Shown here piece after piece: positions 8,309-18,243 of a DNA stretch of 64,000 bases (its first letter is position 1; each line of letters starts with the position of its first letter). Both the position numbers and the translations under genes were made by a program. Below the pieces are notes generated by a model. The model did no database searches. It was not told the DNA's origin and was given only the letters and a program-made list of their open reading frames with translations. The stretch covers positions 992,001-1,056,000 of the forward strand of contig NC_008609.1 of assembly GCF_000015045.1 (NCBI RefSeq), written 5' to 3'. The stretch comes from Pelobacter propionicus DSM 2379. GTDB lineage: Bacteria > Desulfobacterota > Desulfuromonadia > Geobacterales > Pseudopelobacteraceae.

Positions 8309-9070
8309 ATGCATCCATTGGAGCCGGTAGCCTGCGCCGAGCTGATCAGAAACTCGAAATCAATGGTCGCGCTGACCGGGGCGGGCATATCCACCGCGGC
8401 CGGCATCCCCGACTTCAGGGGGCCCAAGGGGCTGTACGTCACCCGGCGCTACGACCCCGAACTGGTTTTCGAGATTGACAACTTTCAGCGCGCACCGCAG
8501 TATTTCTACGAGTTTACCAGCGATTTTGCCACTGCGGTGAGGGATGTTGCTCCCACCTTTACCCATCGTTTCCTCGCCCAGCAGGAGCAGGCGGGACAGC
8601 TGGAGGGGGTCATCACCCAGAACATCGATATCCTGCACCAGATGGCGGGGAGCAGGAACGTCCTGGAACTGCACGGTTCCTACCGTTCGGCCACCTGCCA
8701 GTCCTGCCGCACGCGGTTGCACGAGCTGGATTACCCTTGGTGGATCGATGCCATGGCCGGCAGCAGCCACCCACCGGTGGTACATTGCCCATCCTGTGAC
8801 GGGCTCCTGAAGCCGGACATCGTATTTTTCGGCGAAGCGGTCAACGGCTTTGGTCGGGCCGAAGCCATGGTCGCAGCCTGCGACCTCTTGCTGGTGCTGG
8901 GGTCGTCCCTGAACGTCACCCCGGCATCGCTGCTTCCCTACAGCACATCTGCCCCGACGGTTATCGTCAATCGGGGCAGCGTCATGTTGCCGCCAGCTCC
9001 CAACCGCTACTTCGTGGACGAGGATCTGGACGACTATTTCACGAAGGTTGCGGACCATGTGCGGCGCTGA
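8309..9070 (+). CDS. SIR2-family NAD-dependent protein deacylase
   Basis: 253 residues from ATG 8309 (AGAGGAGG upstream). The NAD-binding motifs are complete: LTGAGISTAAGIPDFRG near residues 22-38, TQNIDILHQ near 100, and the catalytic histidine in LELHGSY. Two CxxC pairs (CQSC and CPSC) form the structural zinc site, then DIVFFGEAV and GSSLNVTPASLLP close the fold. Sirtuins remove acyl groups from lysines using NAD, often on acetyl-CoA synthetase. No such substrate gene is nearby and the gene seems to stand alone. Confidence 0.93.
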   Translation: MHPLEPVACAELIRNSKSMVALTGAGISTAAGIPDFRGPKGLYVTRRYDPELVFEIDNFQRAPQYFYEFTSDFATAVRDVAPTFTHRFLAQQEQAGQLEGVITQNIDILHQMAGSRNVLELHGSYRSATCQSCRTRLHELDYPWWIDAMAGSSHPPVVHCPSCDGLLKPDIVFFGEAVNGFGRAEAMVAACDLLLVLGSSLNVTPASLLPYSTSAPTVIVNRGSVMLPPAPNRYFVDEDLDDYFTKVADHVRR

Positions 9071-9223
9071 ACAGGGGGAGCGTCGAGGTACGATGAACCT
9101 GAATTCTTCAGTTGGGAGCAGTCTCCTTTCGCGCGGACGAAAGATTCCTGGTGCGCTCTCTCCGACAGCCCCCAACTGCCGTTTCCAGGATGAATACACT
9201 TTGAGCAGAGCGAGGAGAGAGGC

Positions 9224-10369
9224 ATGATCCCGGAACGGGTCGATCGGATGACATCCTTCATCGTCATGGATGTACTTGAAAAAGCTCAGGAGATGGAGCG
9301 GGCAGGGATCGATGTTATCCATCTGGAAGTGGGGGAGCCGGACTTCGGCGTGCCGGAATGCGTCAGCGAGGCGATCAGCCGGGCGGTTCGTGACGGGCAC
9401 ACCCACTACACCCACAGCCTCGGCATGGTCGAGTTGCGGGAGGCGATCTGCGAGCATTACGGAAAGAACTACGGTGTGGCGGTTCACCCCGATCAGGTGG
9501 TGGTGACCTCCGGCACGTCGCCGGCCATGCTGAGCATGTTCTCCACACTGCTCGCCAAGGGGGACGAGGTGATCATCTCCGATCCCCACTATGCCTGTTA
9601 TCCCAACTTCATCCAGTTTCTGGAGGGGAAGGTGGTCAAGGTGCCGGTGTGCGAGGATGACGGCTTCCAATACCGCCCCGAGGCCATCCGCGACAGGATC
9701 ACGGAGAGGACCAGGGCGATCCTGATCAACTCCCCCAGCAACCCCACCGGCACGGTGCTGTCGGCGGAGCGCATGTGGGCCATTGCCCAGTTGGGGCCGT
9801 ACTGCATTTCCGACGAAATCTACCATGGGCTGAACTACCATGGCAGCGAGCATACCATCCTGGAGTTCACCGACCATGCCTTTGTGCTGAACGGTTTCTC
9901 CAAGATCTTCGCCATGACCGGCCTGCGCCTGGGGTACCTTATCGCTCCCCCCTGCTTCATTCGCCCCCTGCAGAAGCTTCAGCAGAACTTCTTTCTGGCG
10001 CCCAACTCGGTCGCCCAGATCGGCGGCATCGCCGCGCTGAAGGAAGCCGATGCCGATGTGCTCAGGATGAGGAATACCTACGACCAGCGCCGGCGCTTTA
10101 TGATCCAGCGCCTGAGGGACATCGGCTTCGGCATTCCGGTGGAGCCGACCGGCGCCTTTTACGTGTTCGCAAACGCCAAACATCTCTCCGGCGACTCCTA
10201 CGCCCTTGCCTACGACATCCTGGAAAAGGCCCGCGTGGGGGTGACCCCCGGCATCGATTTTGGCCAGGGGGGAGAGGGGTACCTGCGCTTCACCTATGCC
10301 AATTCCCTGGAAAATATCGCCGAAGGGTTAAGTCGGCTGGAGCGCTACGTGGCTGAGAGGACGTGCTGA
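9224..10369 (+). CDS. Pyridoxal-phosphate aminotransferase, class I/II
   Basis: 381 residues from ATG 9224 with GCGAGGAGAGAGG upstream. It is a fold-type I aminotransferase: IDVIHLEVGEPDFGVPE substrate cap, SPSNPTGTVL, SDEIYHGLNY, the Schiff-base lysine in GFSKIFAMTGLRLGYL (about K227), and the C-terminal substrate arginine in YLRFTYANS. The closest families are aspartate and alanine/aromatic transaminases; specificity cannot be read from the motifs. No pathway partner sits next to it. Confidence 0.9.
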   Translation: MIPERVDRMTSFIVMDVLEKAQEMERAGIDVIHLEVGEPDFGVPECVSEAISRAVRDGHTHYTHSLGMVELREAICEHYGKNYGVAVHPDQVVVTSGTSPAMLSMFSTLLAKGDEVIISDPHYACYPNFIQFLEGKVVKVPVCEDDGFQYRPEAIRDRITERTRAILINSPSNPTGTVLSAERMWAIAQLGPYCISDEIYHGLNYHGSEHTILEFTDHAFVLNGFSKIFAMTGLRLGYLIAPPCFIRPLQKLQQNFFLAPNSVAQIGGIAALKEADADVLRMRNTYDQRRRFMIQRLRDIGFGIPVEPTGAFYVFANAKHLSGDSYALAYDILEKARVGVTPGIDFGQGGEGYLRFTYANSLENIAEGLSRLERYVAERTC

Positions 10370-10659
10370 CGGGGTGAGTCGAAGAGGCGCCGGGCATTAC
10401 CTGGGCGCCGAATGACCCGGTGATCAGCGCATCCTGCCCCCGGTTATTGTTTCTGCGTGCCGGCAGTGTGATCCTTGATCTCATGCTGGGGTATTACTAT
10501 GAGCTGTTTCGTAGCGTGATTGTTCAGGTGGGTGGCCAGCTCCAGCTCGGCATGAGCGCACTGCAATGCGGCGACTCGCTGCCAGTGGCGTGGGGAGTGA
10601 CCGATGTCCATGAAATCCGACTGCTCTTTATCAAGTAGGCGCTTTTTTGGAAAAAATGC
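10370..10659. other. Intergenic stretch without a supported gene
   Basis: A GC-rich inverted repeat (GGCGCC ... GGGCGCC, about 10,386-10,408) may end the aminotransferase message. A minus-strand frame (start 10,611 or 10,683, ending at 10,444) has protein-like composition (HWQRVAALQCAHAELELATH) but no ribosome site, and the overlapping plus-strand frame is no better. I leave both uncalled. Confidence 0.35.
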
Positions 10660-10688
10660 TTGCTTTTGCGGGATTGTCATGATAATTA
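10660..10688 (+). promoter_or_regulatory. Putative sigma-70 promoter of the rimP-nusA operon
   Basis: TTGCTT (10660-10665) is 17 bases from TAATTA (10683-10688). The predicted start of transcription near 10,695 lies about 20 bases upstream of the leader hairpin and 60 bases upstream of rimP. Confidence 0.45.
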
Positions 10689-10712
10689 AGGTAAAATTTT
10701 TGTTCACCCCGG

Positions 10713-10740
10713 AGTGAGCTCGCAAGGCTCACTTTTTTTG
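10713..10740 (+). terminator. Leader terminator/attenuator before rimP
   Basis: AGTGAGC (10713-10719) pairs with GCTCACT (10727-10733), followed by TTTTTTGTTTTTTT. It is a classic intrinsic terminator placed between the putative promoter and the operon's first gene, so most of the operon would have to be transcribed past it. It could alternatively end an upstream transcript. Confidence 0.7.
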
Positions 10741-10757
10741 TTTTTTTAGAGAGCGTT

Positions 10758-11243
10758 ATGGCACTTCATCGAGACGACATATGCGATCGGATCCGCACGC
10801 TGGCTCTGCCGGTTATCGACTCCATGAATCTGGAGTTGGTGGAAGTGGAGTACAAACGTAGCGGCAGGGAGGCTGTGCTGCGCCTGTTTATCGACAAGGA
10901 GGGAGGCGTGACGCTGGACGACTGCGCCGACCTGAGCAGGGAGTTGTCGACCCTTCTGGACGTGGAAGACCTTATTCCCTGCGAGTACAGCCTGGAAGTG
11001 TCCTCGCCCGGACTTGACCGGCCACTGAAGAGCGAGGCCGATTACGAACGCTTTAGCGGTCGCCTGATCAAGGTTCGTACCTACGAGCCGTACCAGGATG
11101 ACGCCGGAAACAGGCGCAAGACCTTTCTGGGGCGGCTGGAAGGACTTAAGGATGGCAGTGTTGTCATGTCACTCACCGAAGGGCAGACAGCTTCCATACC
11201 GCTGGAGCGCATTGCCAAGGCGCAGCTCGAATTCGAATTTTGA
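10758..11243 (+). CDS. rimP: Ribosome maturation factor RimP
   Basis: 161 residues, the usual RimP length. The N-terminal domain contains LELVEVEYKRSGREAVLRLFID and the motif DDCADLSRELSTLLD; the middle carries YSLEVSSPGLDRPLKSEADYERF, the family signature; the C-terminal SH3-like domain ends in IAKAQLEFEF. It assists assembly of the 30S subunit. It is the first gene of the nusA operon, 35 bases before nusA. Confidence 0.95.
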   Translation: MALHRDDICDRIRTLALPVIDSMNLELVEVEYKRSGREAVLRLFIDKEGGVTLDDCADLSRELSTLLDVEDLIPCEYSLEVSSPGLDRPLKSEADYERFSGRLIKVRTYEPYQDDAGNRRKTFLGRLEGLKDGSVVMSLTEGQTASIPLERIAKAQLEFEF

Positions 11244-11278
11244 TCTGATTTCATAGACGTCAGCAAGGAGAAGCAACC

Positions 11279-12484
11279 GTGGAAACGAACATCAGTCTCA
11301 AGCACGCCATTGAGCAGATCGTCAAGGAGAAGGGGATCGATCGCCAGGTGGTCCTCGAAGCCATGGAACAGGCGGTTTTGACGGCCGCCAATAAAAAATA
11401 CCGCAATACACGCGATCTTGAGGCGCGTTACAATTCCGATACCGGCGAGGTTGAGCTGTTCGAGTTCGTCATCGTCGTGGAAGAGGTCGAGGATTCCTAC
11501 AAGGAGATCAGCCTGGATGAGGCCCGCGAAATCGATCCCGATGTGGAGGTCGGCGACTCTCTGGGTGAAAAAATTGATTCCAGCGGCTTTACCCGCATTG
11601 CGGCCCAGACAGCCAAGCAGGTCATCATCCAGAAGGTGCGCGAAGCCGAGCGGGAGACGATTTTCAACGAGTACAGCGACCGCCAGTGGGAGGTTATCAC
11701 CGGCATGGTACGGCGTTTCGAGAAGGGCGACCTGTTGATCGACCTGGGACGGGCCGAGGCCGTGCTTCCCTCCAAGGAGCAGATGCCGCGGGAGGTGTAC
11801 CGCCCCGGCGACCGCATCAGGGCGATCATTACCGATATCCGTGTTACCCCCAAGGGGCCGCAGATCATCCTCTCCCGTACCCATCCCAGCATGCTGGCCA
11901 AGCTGTTCGAGGCCGAGGTGCCCGAGGTGGCCGAGGGGATCGTGGAGATTAACGCCATCGTGCGCGATCCGGGCAGCCGCGCCAAGCTGGCCGTTTCCTC
12001 AAACGACCCGGATGTGGATCCGGTGGGCGCCTGCGTCGGCATGCGCGGCTCCCGTGTCCAGAACGTGGTCTCCGAATTGCGCGGAGAGAAGATCGACATC
12101 ATTCCCTGGTCCGAGGATATCGCCCGTTTCGCCTGCAACGCCCTCTCGCCGGCTCAGGTGTCCAAGGTGTTCGTTGATGAGGATAATCGAGCCCTTGAGG
12201 TTGTCGTGGCCGACGACCAGCTCTCCCTGGCCATCGGCAAGCGCGGCCAGAACGTCAGTCTTGCCGCCCGACTGACCGGCTGTCGCATCGACATCAAGAG
12301 CGAGGCCAAGGCTGCCGAGGCTGAGCTGCAGGCCTATGCCTCCTATGATGGCACCCAGCTGGAAGACGAAGAGATGGAAGAGGGTGAGGTGGCGGCTGAC
12401 GAACAGGATGCCGTCGAAACCGATGCCGTTGAAACCGTTGAAACCGTTGAAACCGCGCCCGAAGCGGAAGAGACGGTGGAGTAA
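11279..12484 (+). CDS. nusA: Transcription elongation factor NusA
   Basis: 401 residues from a GTG start (AAGGAG upstream). The N-terminal RNA-polymerase-binding domain is residues 1-125, the S1 domain about 135-200 ([25 protein letters not shown]), then two KH domains with [13 protein letters not shown] and [18 protein letters not shown]. It pauses and terminates or antiterminates transcription. It lacks the C-terminal acidic repeats of the E. coli protein; instead the tail is a low-complexity run of VET units encoded by repeated GAAACCGTT. Confidence 0.97.
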   Translation: METNISLKHAIEQIVKEKGIDRQVVLEAMEQAVLTAANKKYRNTRDLEARYNSDTGEVELFEFVIVVEEVEDSYKEISLDEAREIDPDVEVGDSLGEKIDSSGFTRIAAQTAKQVIIQKVREAERETIFNEYSDRQWEVITGMVRRFEKGDLLIDLGRAEAVLPSKEQMPREVYRPGDRIRAIITDIRVTPKGPQIILSRTHPSMLAKLFEAEVPEVAEGIVEINAIVRDPGSRAKLAVSSNDPDVDPVGACVGMRGSRVQNVVSELRGEKIDIIPWSEDIARFACNALSPAQVSKVFVDEDNRALEVVVADDQLSLAIGKRGQNVSLAARLTGCRIDIKSEAKAAEAELQAYASYDGTQLEDEEMEEGEVAADEQDAVETDAVETVETVETAPEAEETVE

Positions 12485-12493
12485 CGGGGCGCT

Positions 12494-13096
12494 ATGGTCC
12501 GTCAGGGTGGTCAGGAAAAACCGCAGCGCAGCTGTCTCGGCTGCCGCGAGACCCGTGACAGGGACCGCCTGATCCGTTTCGTGCTCTCCCCGCAAGGGGA
12601 AGTGCTGCCCGATCTGGATGCGCGCCTTCCCGGGAGGGGGGCGTACACCTGTGCCAGTTCCCGTTGTCTCGAAGCAGCAATCAGGCAGCGTCTCTTCAAT
12701 CGGGCCTTCAAGCGCGAAGTTTCGGCGATGCAGCCCCAGGCCATGACGGAGATGGTGGCTCGGCTGATGCGCGAGCGGATTCTGGGCTATCTGGGGCTGG
12801 CTAACCGGGCCGGCAAGATCGTCTCGGGAAGTTCCCTGGTCTGCGACGCTGTGCGTGGCAAAATAAAGCCGGGGCTGGTTCTGGTGGCCGAAGACGTATC
12901 AGGGAGTATCGGCGAAAAAGTAGTGTCCTTGTCCACCGTTCACGGAATCCCCTGTGAGCGGGTACTGACGAAGGAAGAGTTTGGCGACATACTCGGCAAG
13001 GCGCCGCGCAGCGCGGTCGCCGTCAGGCAGGGCGGCTTCATTGCGCGACTTGTCACTGAAATACAACGATTAAGAAACTTCCTGGGGGAGGTGTAG
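12494..13096 (+). CDS. YlxR (RnpM) - L7Ae-like fusion RNA-binding protein
   Basis: 200 residues. Residues 1-85 are the YlxR domain: [19 protein letters not shown], then [28 protein letters not shown]. Residues 95-190 are an L7Ae/YlxQ domain: [31 protein letters not shown] and [15 protein letters not shown]. In Bacillus these are two adjacent genes between nusA and infB; here one protein carries both. YlxR (RnpM) has been linked to RNase P, and L7Ae domains bind kink-turn RNA. ATG at 12494 lies nine bases after nusA, and infB follows after five bases. Confidence 0.88.
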   Translation: MVRQGGQEKPQRSCLGCRETRDRDRLIRFVLSPQGEVLPDLDARLPGRGAYTCASSRCLEAAIRQRLFNRAFKREVSAMQPQAMTEMVARLMRERILGYLGLANRAGKIVSGSSLVCDAVRGKIKPGLVLVAEDVSGSIGEKVVSLSTVHGIPCERVLTKEEFGDILGKAPRSAVAVRQGGFIARLVTEIQRLRNFLGEV

Positions 13097-13101
13097 GGCA
13101 T

Positions 13102-15867
13102 ATGTCTAAAATTCGTGTGAGTAACCTGGCCGAGAAGCTGGGACTGGAGCATAAGGAGGTACTTGCCCGACTCAAGGAGATAGGGGTTGACGCCAAGACA
13201 GCCACATCTCTTGTCGATGAGGACGTGCTCAAGAAATTGATGCCTTCCCTGTCTCCTGACGGCGCCGAAGAGGTCAGGGTGACCACCACCATCATCCGGC
13301 GTCGCGCCAAGGCCGCTCCTGTTGTCGAGCCGGCTCCGGCCGCTGTCGCCGAGAGCCTGGAGGAAAAGCCGGCCGAGCCGGTGGCGCCAGCCGCGCCGAC
13401 TCCCCCCGAAGTTCCCGCTGCCGCGCCGGCACCCCCGAAAGCGGCTGCCGCGCCTGCAGAGGCGGCCACCATGAATGCGAGGATCATTGCTCCTCCACCC
13501 GCGCCGGTCGAGACCGCCGCACCGGTTGCCGCTGCACCGGTTGCCGCTGCAACCGCCCCCCCGGAGAAGGCATTGCCGACGCCACCGGTTGTGGAAGCTC
13601 CCGTCGTGGAGGCCAAGCCTGAACCGGTAGTGGAAAAACCAAAGGTTCCGGCGCAACCGGACAAGCCCAGCGCCAATCAGGCCCGCATTCTGGGACGCAT
13701 GGAGATTCCCGGCGTCACCACTCGTCCGACCCGTGTGGTCAGGCGTGATGGTACGGTCGCTCCTGCGGCAGAACATGCCCAGAGACGGCCGTCTCCGGCT
13801 GCTGGCGCCCCCTCCCGCGGCGCCGCACCCGATCGCTCCCGCATGAAGCCCGCAACGCTCCCTCCGTCTGCTCCTCCCGCTGCCGACGACCGCCGCAAAT
13901 TCGGCGGCAAGAGCGCCGCACCCCACAGTGAGGGGGCCGGCAAGGGCGGCAAGAAGGGGGGCGCTTCTACGGCCAAGAAGAAGGAACAGCCCAAGAAACA
14001 TGAGATCCTCGAGAAACGCGAGCGGGTCTTCGATCCGGTCTACAGGGGGTCACGGAAGAAGGTCAAGGAGCGCGCCTCCGAAACCCGCAAGACGGAGATC
14101 ACCATTCCCAAGGCGATCAAGCGCATCATCAAGATTTCCGAGACCATCAGCGTGGGTGAGCTGGCCAAGCGCATGGGGATCAAGGCCAATGACCTGATCA
14201 AGTCGTTGATGAAGATGGGCATGATGGTAACTATCAATCATGCTCTGGATTTTGAAACCACCGTCATACTGGCCTCGGAATACGGCTACGAGGTGGAGAA
14301 CATGGCGGTTGACCTGGACGAAATCCTGGAATCCACCCCCGATGCGCCCGAGACCCTCGTCAAACGTCCGCCGGTGGTCACGATCATGGGACACGTCGAT
14401 CACGGCAAGACCTCGCTTCTGGACGCGATCCGCGAAGCCAACGTCATTGCCGGCGAGGCGGGCGGCATTACCCAGCACATCGGCGCCTATGACGTGGAGC
14501 TGAATGGCCGCAAGATCACCTTCCTGGATACGCCGGGCCACGAGGCCTTCACCGCCATGCGTGCCCGCGGCGCCAAGGTGACCGATATCGTCATCCTGGT
14601 TGTGGCTGCCGACGATGGCGTCATGCCCCAGACCCGTGAAGCCATCAACCACTCCAAGGCGGCTGGCGTTCCGATTGTCGTTGCCATCAACAAGATCGAC
14701 AAGCCGGAAGCCAAGCCTGAACGGGTCAAACAGGAATTGATGGAATTCGGCCTGGTTGCCTCTGAATGGGGTGGCGACGCCACCATGGTGGAAGTTTCGG
14801 CCAAGAAGCGGCTCAACCTGGAGGGATTGCTGGAAATGGTTCTGCTCCAGGCCGATCTGATGGAGTTGAAGGCCAACCCGGACAAGGAAGCCAAGGGCAC
14901 CATCGTGGAAGCCAAGCTGGACAGGGGGCGCGGCCCGGTGGCAACGGTCCTGGTCCAGGAGGGTACCCTCAAGAACGGCGACTACTGCGTGGTCGGGGTC
15001 CACTCCGGCAGAGTCAGGGCCATTCACAACGACCGTGGCGAGAAGGTCAACGAGGCCGGGCCGTCAATGCCGGTTGAGGTTATCGGACTCTCGGGTGTGC
15101 CCGATGCCGGTGACGTGTTCGTCTCCCTGAAGGATGAGAAACAGGCCAAGGAGATCGCCACCCTGCGCCAGATCAAGCAGCGCGAGATCGAGATGGCCAA
15201 ACATTCCAAGGTCACCCTGGAGGATCTCTACAAGCAGATTCAGAGCGGCGATGTCAAGGACCTGAACGTCATCGTCAAGGGCGATGTGCAGGGATCGGTG
15301 GAGGTGGTTTCCGACTCGTTCCGCAAACTCTCCACCGATGCGGTACGTCTCAACGTCATCCATTCGGGCGTTGGCGCCATAACCGAGACCGACGTCAATC
15401 TGGCTGCCGCCTCCAACACCATCATCATCGGCTTCAACGTGCGACCCGAAGTCAAGGCCCAGGCCATGGCTGAGAAGGAAGGGGTTGATATCCGCCTGTA
15501 CAGCATCATCTACGATGCGGTTGAGGACGTGAAGAAGGCCATGGAAGGGCTCCTGGATCCGACCCTGAAGGAGAAATATTTGGGACGTGCCGAGATCCGA
15601 GAGGTCTTCTCGGTGCCCAAGATTGGCAATATCGCCGGCAGTTACGTACAGGACGGCAAGATGCTGCGCAACGCCCAGGCCCGGCTGCTGCGGGACAATG
15701 TGGTGATTTACGAAGGCAAGCTCTCCTCCCTGCGCCGCATCAAGGACGACGTCAAAGAGGTTGCTGCCGGTTACGAGTGCGGCATTGGCCTGGAGAACTA
15801 CAACAACATCAGGATCGGCGATATCATCGAGGCCTTCGAGATCGAGAAGGTCGCCACCAAGCTTTAA
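13102..15867 (+). CDS. infB: Translation initiation factor IF-2
   Basis: 921 residues. It begins with an IF2_N domain ([20 protein letters not shown]), then a long Ala/Pro/Lys-rich linker (residues ~70-320), then a second IF2_N domain ([19 protein letters not shown]). The GTPase domain has GHVDHGKTS at about 431, DTPGHEAF and NKIDKPEA. Domains II to IV follow, ending in [23 protein letters not shown]. It recruits initiator tRNA to the 30S subunit. The linker contains a short DNA duplication giving [11 protein letters not shown], a usual feature of this region. Confidence 0.98.
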   Translation: MSKIRVSNLAEKLGLEHKEVLARLKEIGVDAKTATSLVDEDVLKKLMPSLSPDGAEEVRVTTTIIRRRAKAAPVVEPAPAAVAESLEEKPAEPVAPAAPTPPEVPAAAPAPPKAAAAPAEAATMNARIIAPPPAPVETAAPVAAAPVAAATAPPEKALPTPPVVEAPVVEAKPEPVVEKPKVPAQPDKPSANQARILGRMEIPGVTTRPTRVVRRDGTVAPAAEHAQRRPSPAAGAPSRGAAPDRSRMKPATLPPSAPPAADDRRKFGGKSAAPHSEGAGKGGKKGGASTAKKKEQPKKHEILEKRERVFDPVYRGSRKKVKERASETRKTEITIPKAIKRIIKISETISVGELAKRMGIKANDLIKSLMKMGMMVTINHALDFETTVILASEYGYEVENMAVDLDEILESTPDAPETLVKRPPVVTIMGHVDHGKTSLLDAIREANVIAGEAGGITQHIGAYDVELNGRKITFLDTPGHEAFTAMRARGAKVTDIVILVVAADDGVMPQTREAINHSKAAGVPIVVAINKIDKPEAKPERVKQELMEFGLVASEWGGDATMVEVSAKKRLNLEGLLEMVLLQADLMELKANPDKEAKGTIVEAKLDRGRGPVATVLVQEGTLKNGDYCVVGVHSGRVRAIHNDRGEKVNEAGPSMPVEVIGLSGVPDAGDVFVSLKDEKQAKEIATLRQIKQREIEMAKHSKVTLEDLYKQIQSGDVKDLNVIVKGDVQGSVEVVSDSFRKLSTDAVRLNVIHSGVGAITETDVNLAAASNTIIIGFNVRPEVKAQAMAEKEGVDIRLYSIIYDAVEDVKKAMEGLLDPTLKEKYLGRAEIREVFSVPKIGNIAGSYVQDGKMLRNAQARLLRDNVVIYEGKLSSLRRIKDDVKEVAAGYECGIGLENYNNIRIGDIIEAFEIEKVATKL

Positions 15868-15871
15868 CAGC

Positions 15872-15909
15872 GGTTCGAGGTTCGGGAGATTGATCCCGAA
15901 CCTCGAACC
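15872..15909. repeat. Perfect 16-bp inverted repeat between infB and rbfA
   Basis: Positions 15872-15887 and 15894-15909 are exact reverse complements (GGTTCGAGGTTCGGGA) with a six-base loop. No T-run follows, so it is not an ordinary terminator. It would form a stable mRNA hairpin just before rbfA and could act as a processing or stability element. Confidence 0.8.
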
Positions 15910-15923
15910 TTGAACAGGATTCC

Positions 15924-16292
15924 ATGAGCAAACGTTCCGAAAAACTGGCTGAAACCATTCACGAGACCATCTCCTCGATCCTCTCCAGGGGGCTTAACGA
16001 CCCCCGCATCGGCTTCGTCACCCTCACCGCGGTCGACGTGGTCGAGGACTTGAGTATTGCCCGCATTTACTTTACGGCGATCGGCGACCGGGACGCCAGG
16101 AAGAACAGTGAGGCCGGATTAAACAGTGCCAAGGGGTACCTGCGTCGTGAACTGGGTAAGGTGCTGACTATCCGGCATATACCGGAGCTGATCTTCAAGT
16201 ACGATGAATCCCAGGAGTACGGTAACCGGATTGATTCCATCCTCAGGGAGATCGCTACTGAGCATGACCGAGACGATTCAGAACATAGTTGA
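15924..16292 (+). CDS. rbfA: Ribosome-binding factor A
   Basis: 122 residues with the RbfA KH-like fold: SEKLAETIHETISSILSRGLNDPRIGFVTLTAVDV, then DLSIARIYFTAIGD and the C-terminal RHIPELIFKYDES plus YGNRIDSILREI. It matures the 30S subunit by acting near the 5' end of 16S rRNA. The C-terminus overlaps the next gene by 29 bases. The hairpin between infB and this gene may set its expression level. Confidence 0.95.
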   Translation: MSKRSEKLAETIHETISSILSRGLNDPRIGFVTLTAVDVVEDLSIARIYFTAIGDRDARKNSEAGLNSAKGYLRRELGKVLTIRHIPELIFKYDESQEYGNRIDSILREIATEHDRDDSEHS

Positions 16293-17223
16293 CGAGATCC
16301 GTGCCAACGGCTCGTTTCTCCTGACCACCCACGAGAGCCCGGATGGCGATGCGGTCGGCTCTTCCCTTGCCCTGGCCTCCTTCCTGCGCCGCATCGGCAA
16401 GCAGGTCTGCGTGCACTTCCGCGATCCGGTTCCCGAGTTGTTCGCCTTCCTCCCCGGAAGCGATACCGTTAACCCGCATATTCCGGAACAGGATTTCAAC
16501 GTCTCCTTTGTGCTGGACGTGGGTGAATTCCGACGGGCGGGCGACGAGTTTTGCTCCTTCAGGAGGGGGGGCACGCTGATCAACCTGGACCACCACCTCT
16601 CCTGCGAGTGCTTCGGCAGCCATAATTTGATCGATTCTGGCGCCGCCGCCACCGGTATCCTGGTCTACCGCATCATCACCGCCTTTGGGTATGCCATGGA
16701 CAGGGACACCGCCCTCTGTCTGTACACTGCCATCATCAGCGATACCGGCTCGTTCCGCTATTCCAATGCCAACCGCGAGGCGTTCACGGTTGCTGGCGAG
16801 ATGATCGAACAGGGCGTGAACGCCTGGAGCGTGGCTGAACGTCTCTACGAGAGCCAGCCGCAGAAACGCCTGGAACTGCTGACCAGGGCACTGGCCACCC
16901 TAGAGGTGATCTGTGGTGGCAGGGCTGCGTCACTGACCGTAACCAGCGACATGTATGACGCCACCGGAGCAAATGCCGAGCTGACCGATGGGTTTGTCAA
17001 CTATCCCCGCTCAATCAGGGGGGTGGAGGTGGCGATCTTCTTCAGGCAGCTGGATGAGTGTACCTGCAAGGTAGGCTTCCGTTCCAAGGGGGCCGTCAAC
17101 GTGGCCGGATTCGCCGCTGCCCTGGGTGGTGGCGGACACCACAACGCCGCCGGCTGCACGGTCTCCGGCGGTCTGGAAGAGATCAAGTCCCGCGTCTACG
17201 ACATTGTGAACGCCTCCCTGTGA
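16264..17223 (+). CDS. nrnA: DHH-family oligoribonuclease NrnA-like
   Basis: 319 residues from ATG 16264, inside the end of rbfA. The DHH phosphoesterase motifs are present: THESPDGDAVGSSLAL, VLDVGE, the eponymous INLDHHLS, and AIISDTGSFRYS. The DHHA1 domain ends in LGGGGHHNAAGCTVSG. NrnA degrades short RNAs and pAp; both uses are known from homologues, not shown here. It is translationally coupled to rbfA upstream and to truB downstream. Confidence 0.92.
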   Translation: MTETIQNIVDEIRANGSFLLTTHESPDGDAVGSSLALASFLRRIGKQVCVHFRDPVPELFAFLPGSDTVNPHIPEQDFNVSFVLDVGEFRRAGDEFCSFRRGGTLINLDHHLSCECFGSHNLIDSGAAATGILVYRIITAFGYAMDRDTALCLYTAIISDTGSFRYSNANREAFTVAGEMIEQGVNAWSVAERLYESQPQKRLELLTRALATLEVICGGRAASLTVTSDMYDATGANAELTDGFVNYPRSIRGVEVAIFFRQLDECTCKVGFRSKGAVNVAGFAAALGGGGHHNAAGCTVSGGLEEIKSRVYDIVNASL

Positions 17224-18134
17224 TTAGCGGCTTCTTCGTTATCGATAAACCTGCCGGCATCAGCTCCCACGACGTGGTCAGCCGTGTGCGCAGAATCCTG
17301 GGTACACGCAGGGTGGGGCACACCGGTACGCTCGACCCTTTTGCAACCGGTGTTCTGCCGGTGGCGGTCAATGACGCCACCAAGGTGATCCCTTTTCTGG
17401 ACGAGGGGGTCAAATGCTACCAGGCCCTGCTGCGCCTGGGCGTGGTGACCGATACCCTGGACATGACCGGCAGGATTCTTGCCGAGGGAGATTACTCCTC
17501 CGTCAGCCGGGAGCGCTTCCTTGAGCTGTTGACCCGCTTCTGTGGGGTGATTAGCCAGGTTCCCCCCATGTTCTCGGCAATCAAGCGTGACGGTCAGCCG
17601 CTGTACAAGCTGGCCAGACAGGGCATCGAGGTGGAGCGCCGGGCGCGACAGGTGGAGATTCACTCCCTTGAGCTTTTGTCGTTTGAGCCGCCTCTGGCAT
17701 GCCTGCGGGTCAGCTGCTCCCGCGGCACCTATGTGCGTAGCTTGGCGGATGACCTTGGAGCGGAGTTGGGGTGCGGAGCGTCCTTGCAGGAACTGCGCAG
17801 AATTGCCAGCGGACCGTTCCATCTCTCCAGCGCCATTACGCTTGCGACGCTTGAGCAGGCCAAGGAGGGAGGGATGTCGGATGCGCTCTGTCTGGATCCC
17901 TATGCGGCCCTTGCGCATCTGCCCGACATTCCCCTGTCCGATGCCGGACTGGCCAAGGTCAGGCATGGCAGGTCGCCGGAATGGGGGGAGACGCTGCTTT
18001 CCGCTCCCTGCGAGGGGACTGAGGCAGGGCTGGCTCGGCTCTCACGTAACGGGAGTCTGGCCGCCGTTGCCCGGATCGAACCGCTGCCTTATGGTGGTTC
18101 CCGGCTGGTTCTCAAGCGGGTATTCTGCAATTAG
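17220..18134 (+). CDS. truB: tRNA pseudouridine-55 synthase
   Basis: 304 residues from GTG 17220, which overlaps the nrnA stop as GTGA. This start gives the expected TruB N-terminus SGFFVIDKPAGISSHDVV. The catalytic aspartate is in HTGTLDPFATGVLP. Other landmarks are VPPMFSAIKRDGQPLYKLAR, SRGTYVRSLADDLG, and a PUA-like C-terminal domain. It makes pseudouridine 55 in the T-loop of tRNAs. It is probably the last gene of the nusA operon, since a new promoter precedes rpsO. Confidence 0.95.
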   Translation: MISGFFVIDKPAGISSHDVVSRVRRILGTRRVGHTGTLDPFATGVLPVAVNDATKVIPFLDEGVKCYQALLRLGVVTDTLDMTGRILAEGDYSSVSRERFLELLTRFCGVISQVPPMFSAIKRDGQPLYKLARQGIEVERRARQVEIHSLELLSFEPPLACLRVSCSRGTYVRSLADDLGAELGCGASLQELRRIASGPFHLSSAITLATLEQAKEGGMSDALCLDPYAALAHLPDIPLSDAGLAKVRHGRSPEWGETLLSAPCEGTEAGLARLSRNGSLAAVARIEPLPYGGSRLVLKRVFCN

Positions 18135-18141
18135 TTAGTGC

Positions 18142-18170
18142 TTTACATGGCAATGGCGGTGTGCTATTAG
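18142..18170 (+). promoter_or_regulatory. Putative sigma-70 promoter of rpsO
   Basis: TTTACA (18142-18147) and TATTAG (18165-18170) are separated by exactly 17 bases. Transcription would start near 18,177, leaving a ~65-base leader before the rpsO start. Confidence 0.5.
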
Positions 18171-18243
18171 TCTCAGACTGCGGTAATGCTGAATAAATAC
18201 GTGTCATCAGGACAATAAACCGAACATGAAGGGGGTGTTGGCA

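Noticed and set aside
8360-10183. Very long minus-strand open frame (607 residues)
   Set aside because: It lies antisense to the sirtuin and aminotransferase genes, both complete with motifs. High GC content produces such shadows; the translation shows no domain.
10444-10725. Minus-strand frame of 93 residues before rimP
   Set aside because: Composition is plausible, but no ribosome site is present and it covers the rimP promoter and leader terminator.
12405-12484. Repeated GAAACCGTT units at the end of nusA
   Set aside because: Low-complexity acidic tail inside the reading frame; common in this family and not a mobile or CRISPR repeat.
13500-13560. Short duplication in the IF-2 linker
   Set aside because: The Ala/Pro linker of IF-2 varies by such duplications routinely.
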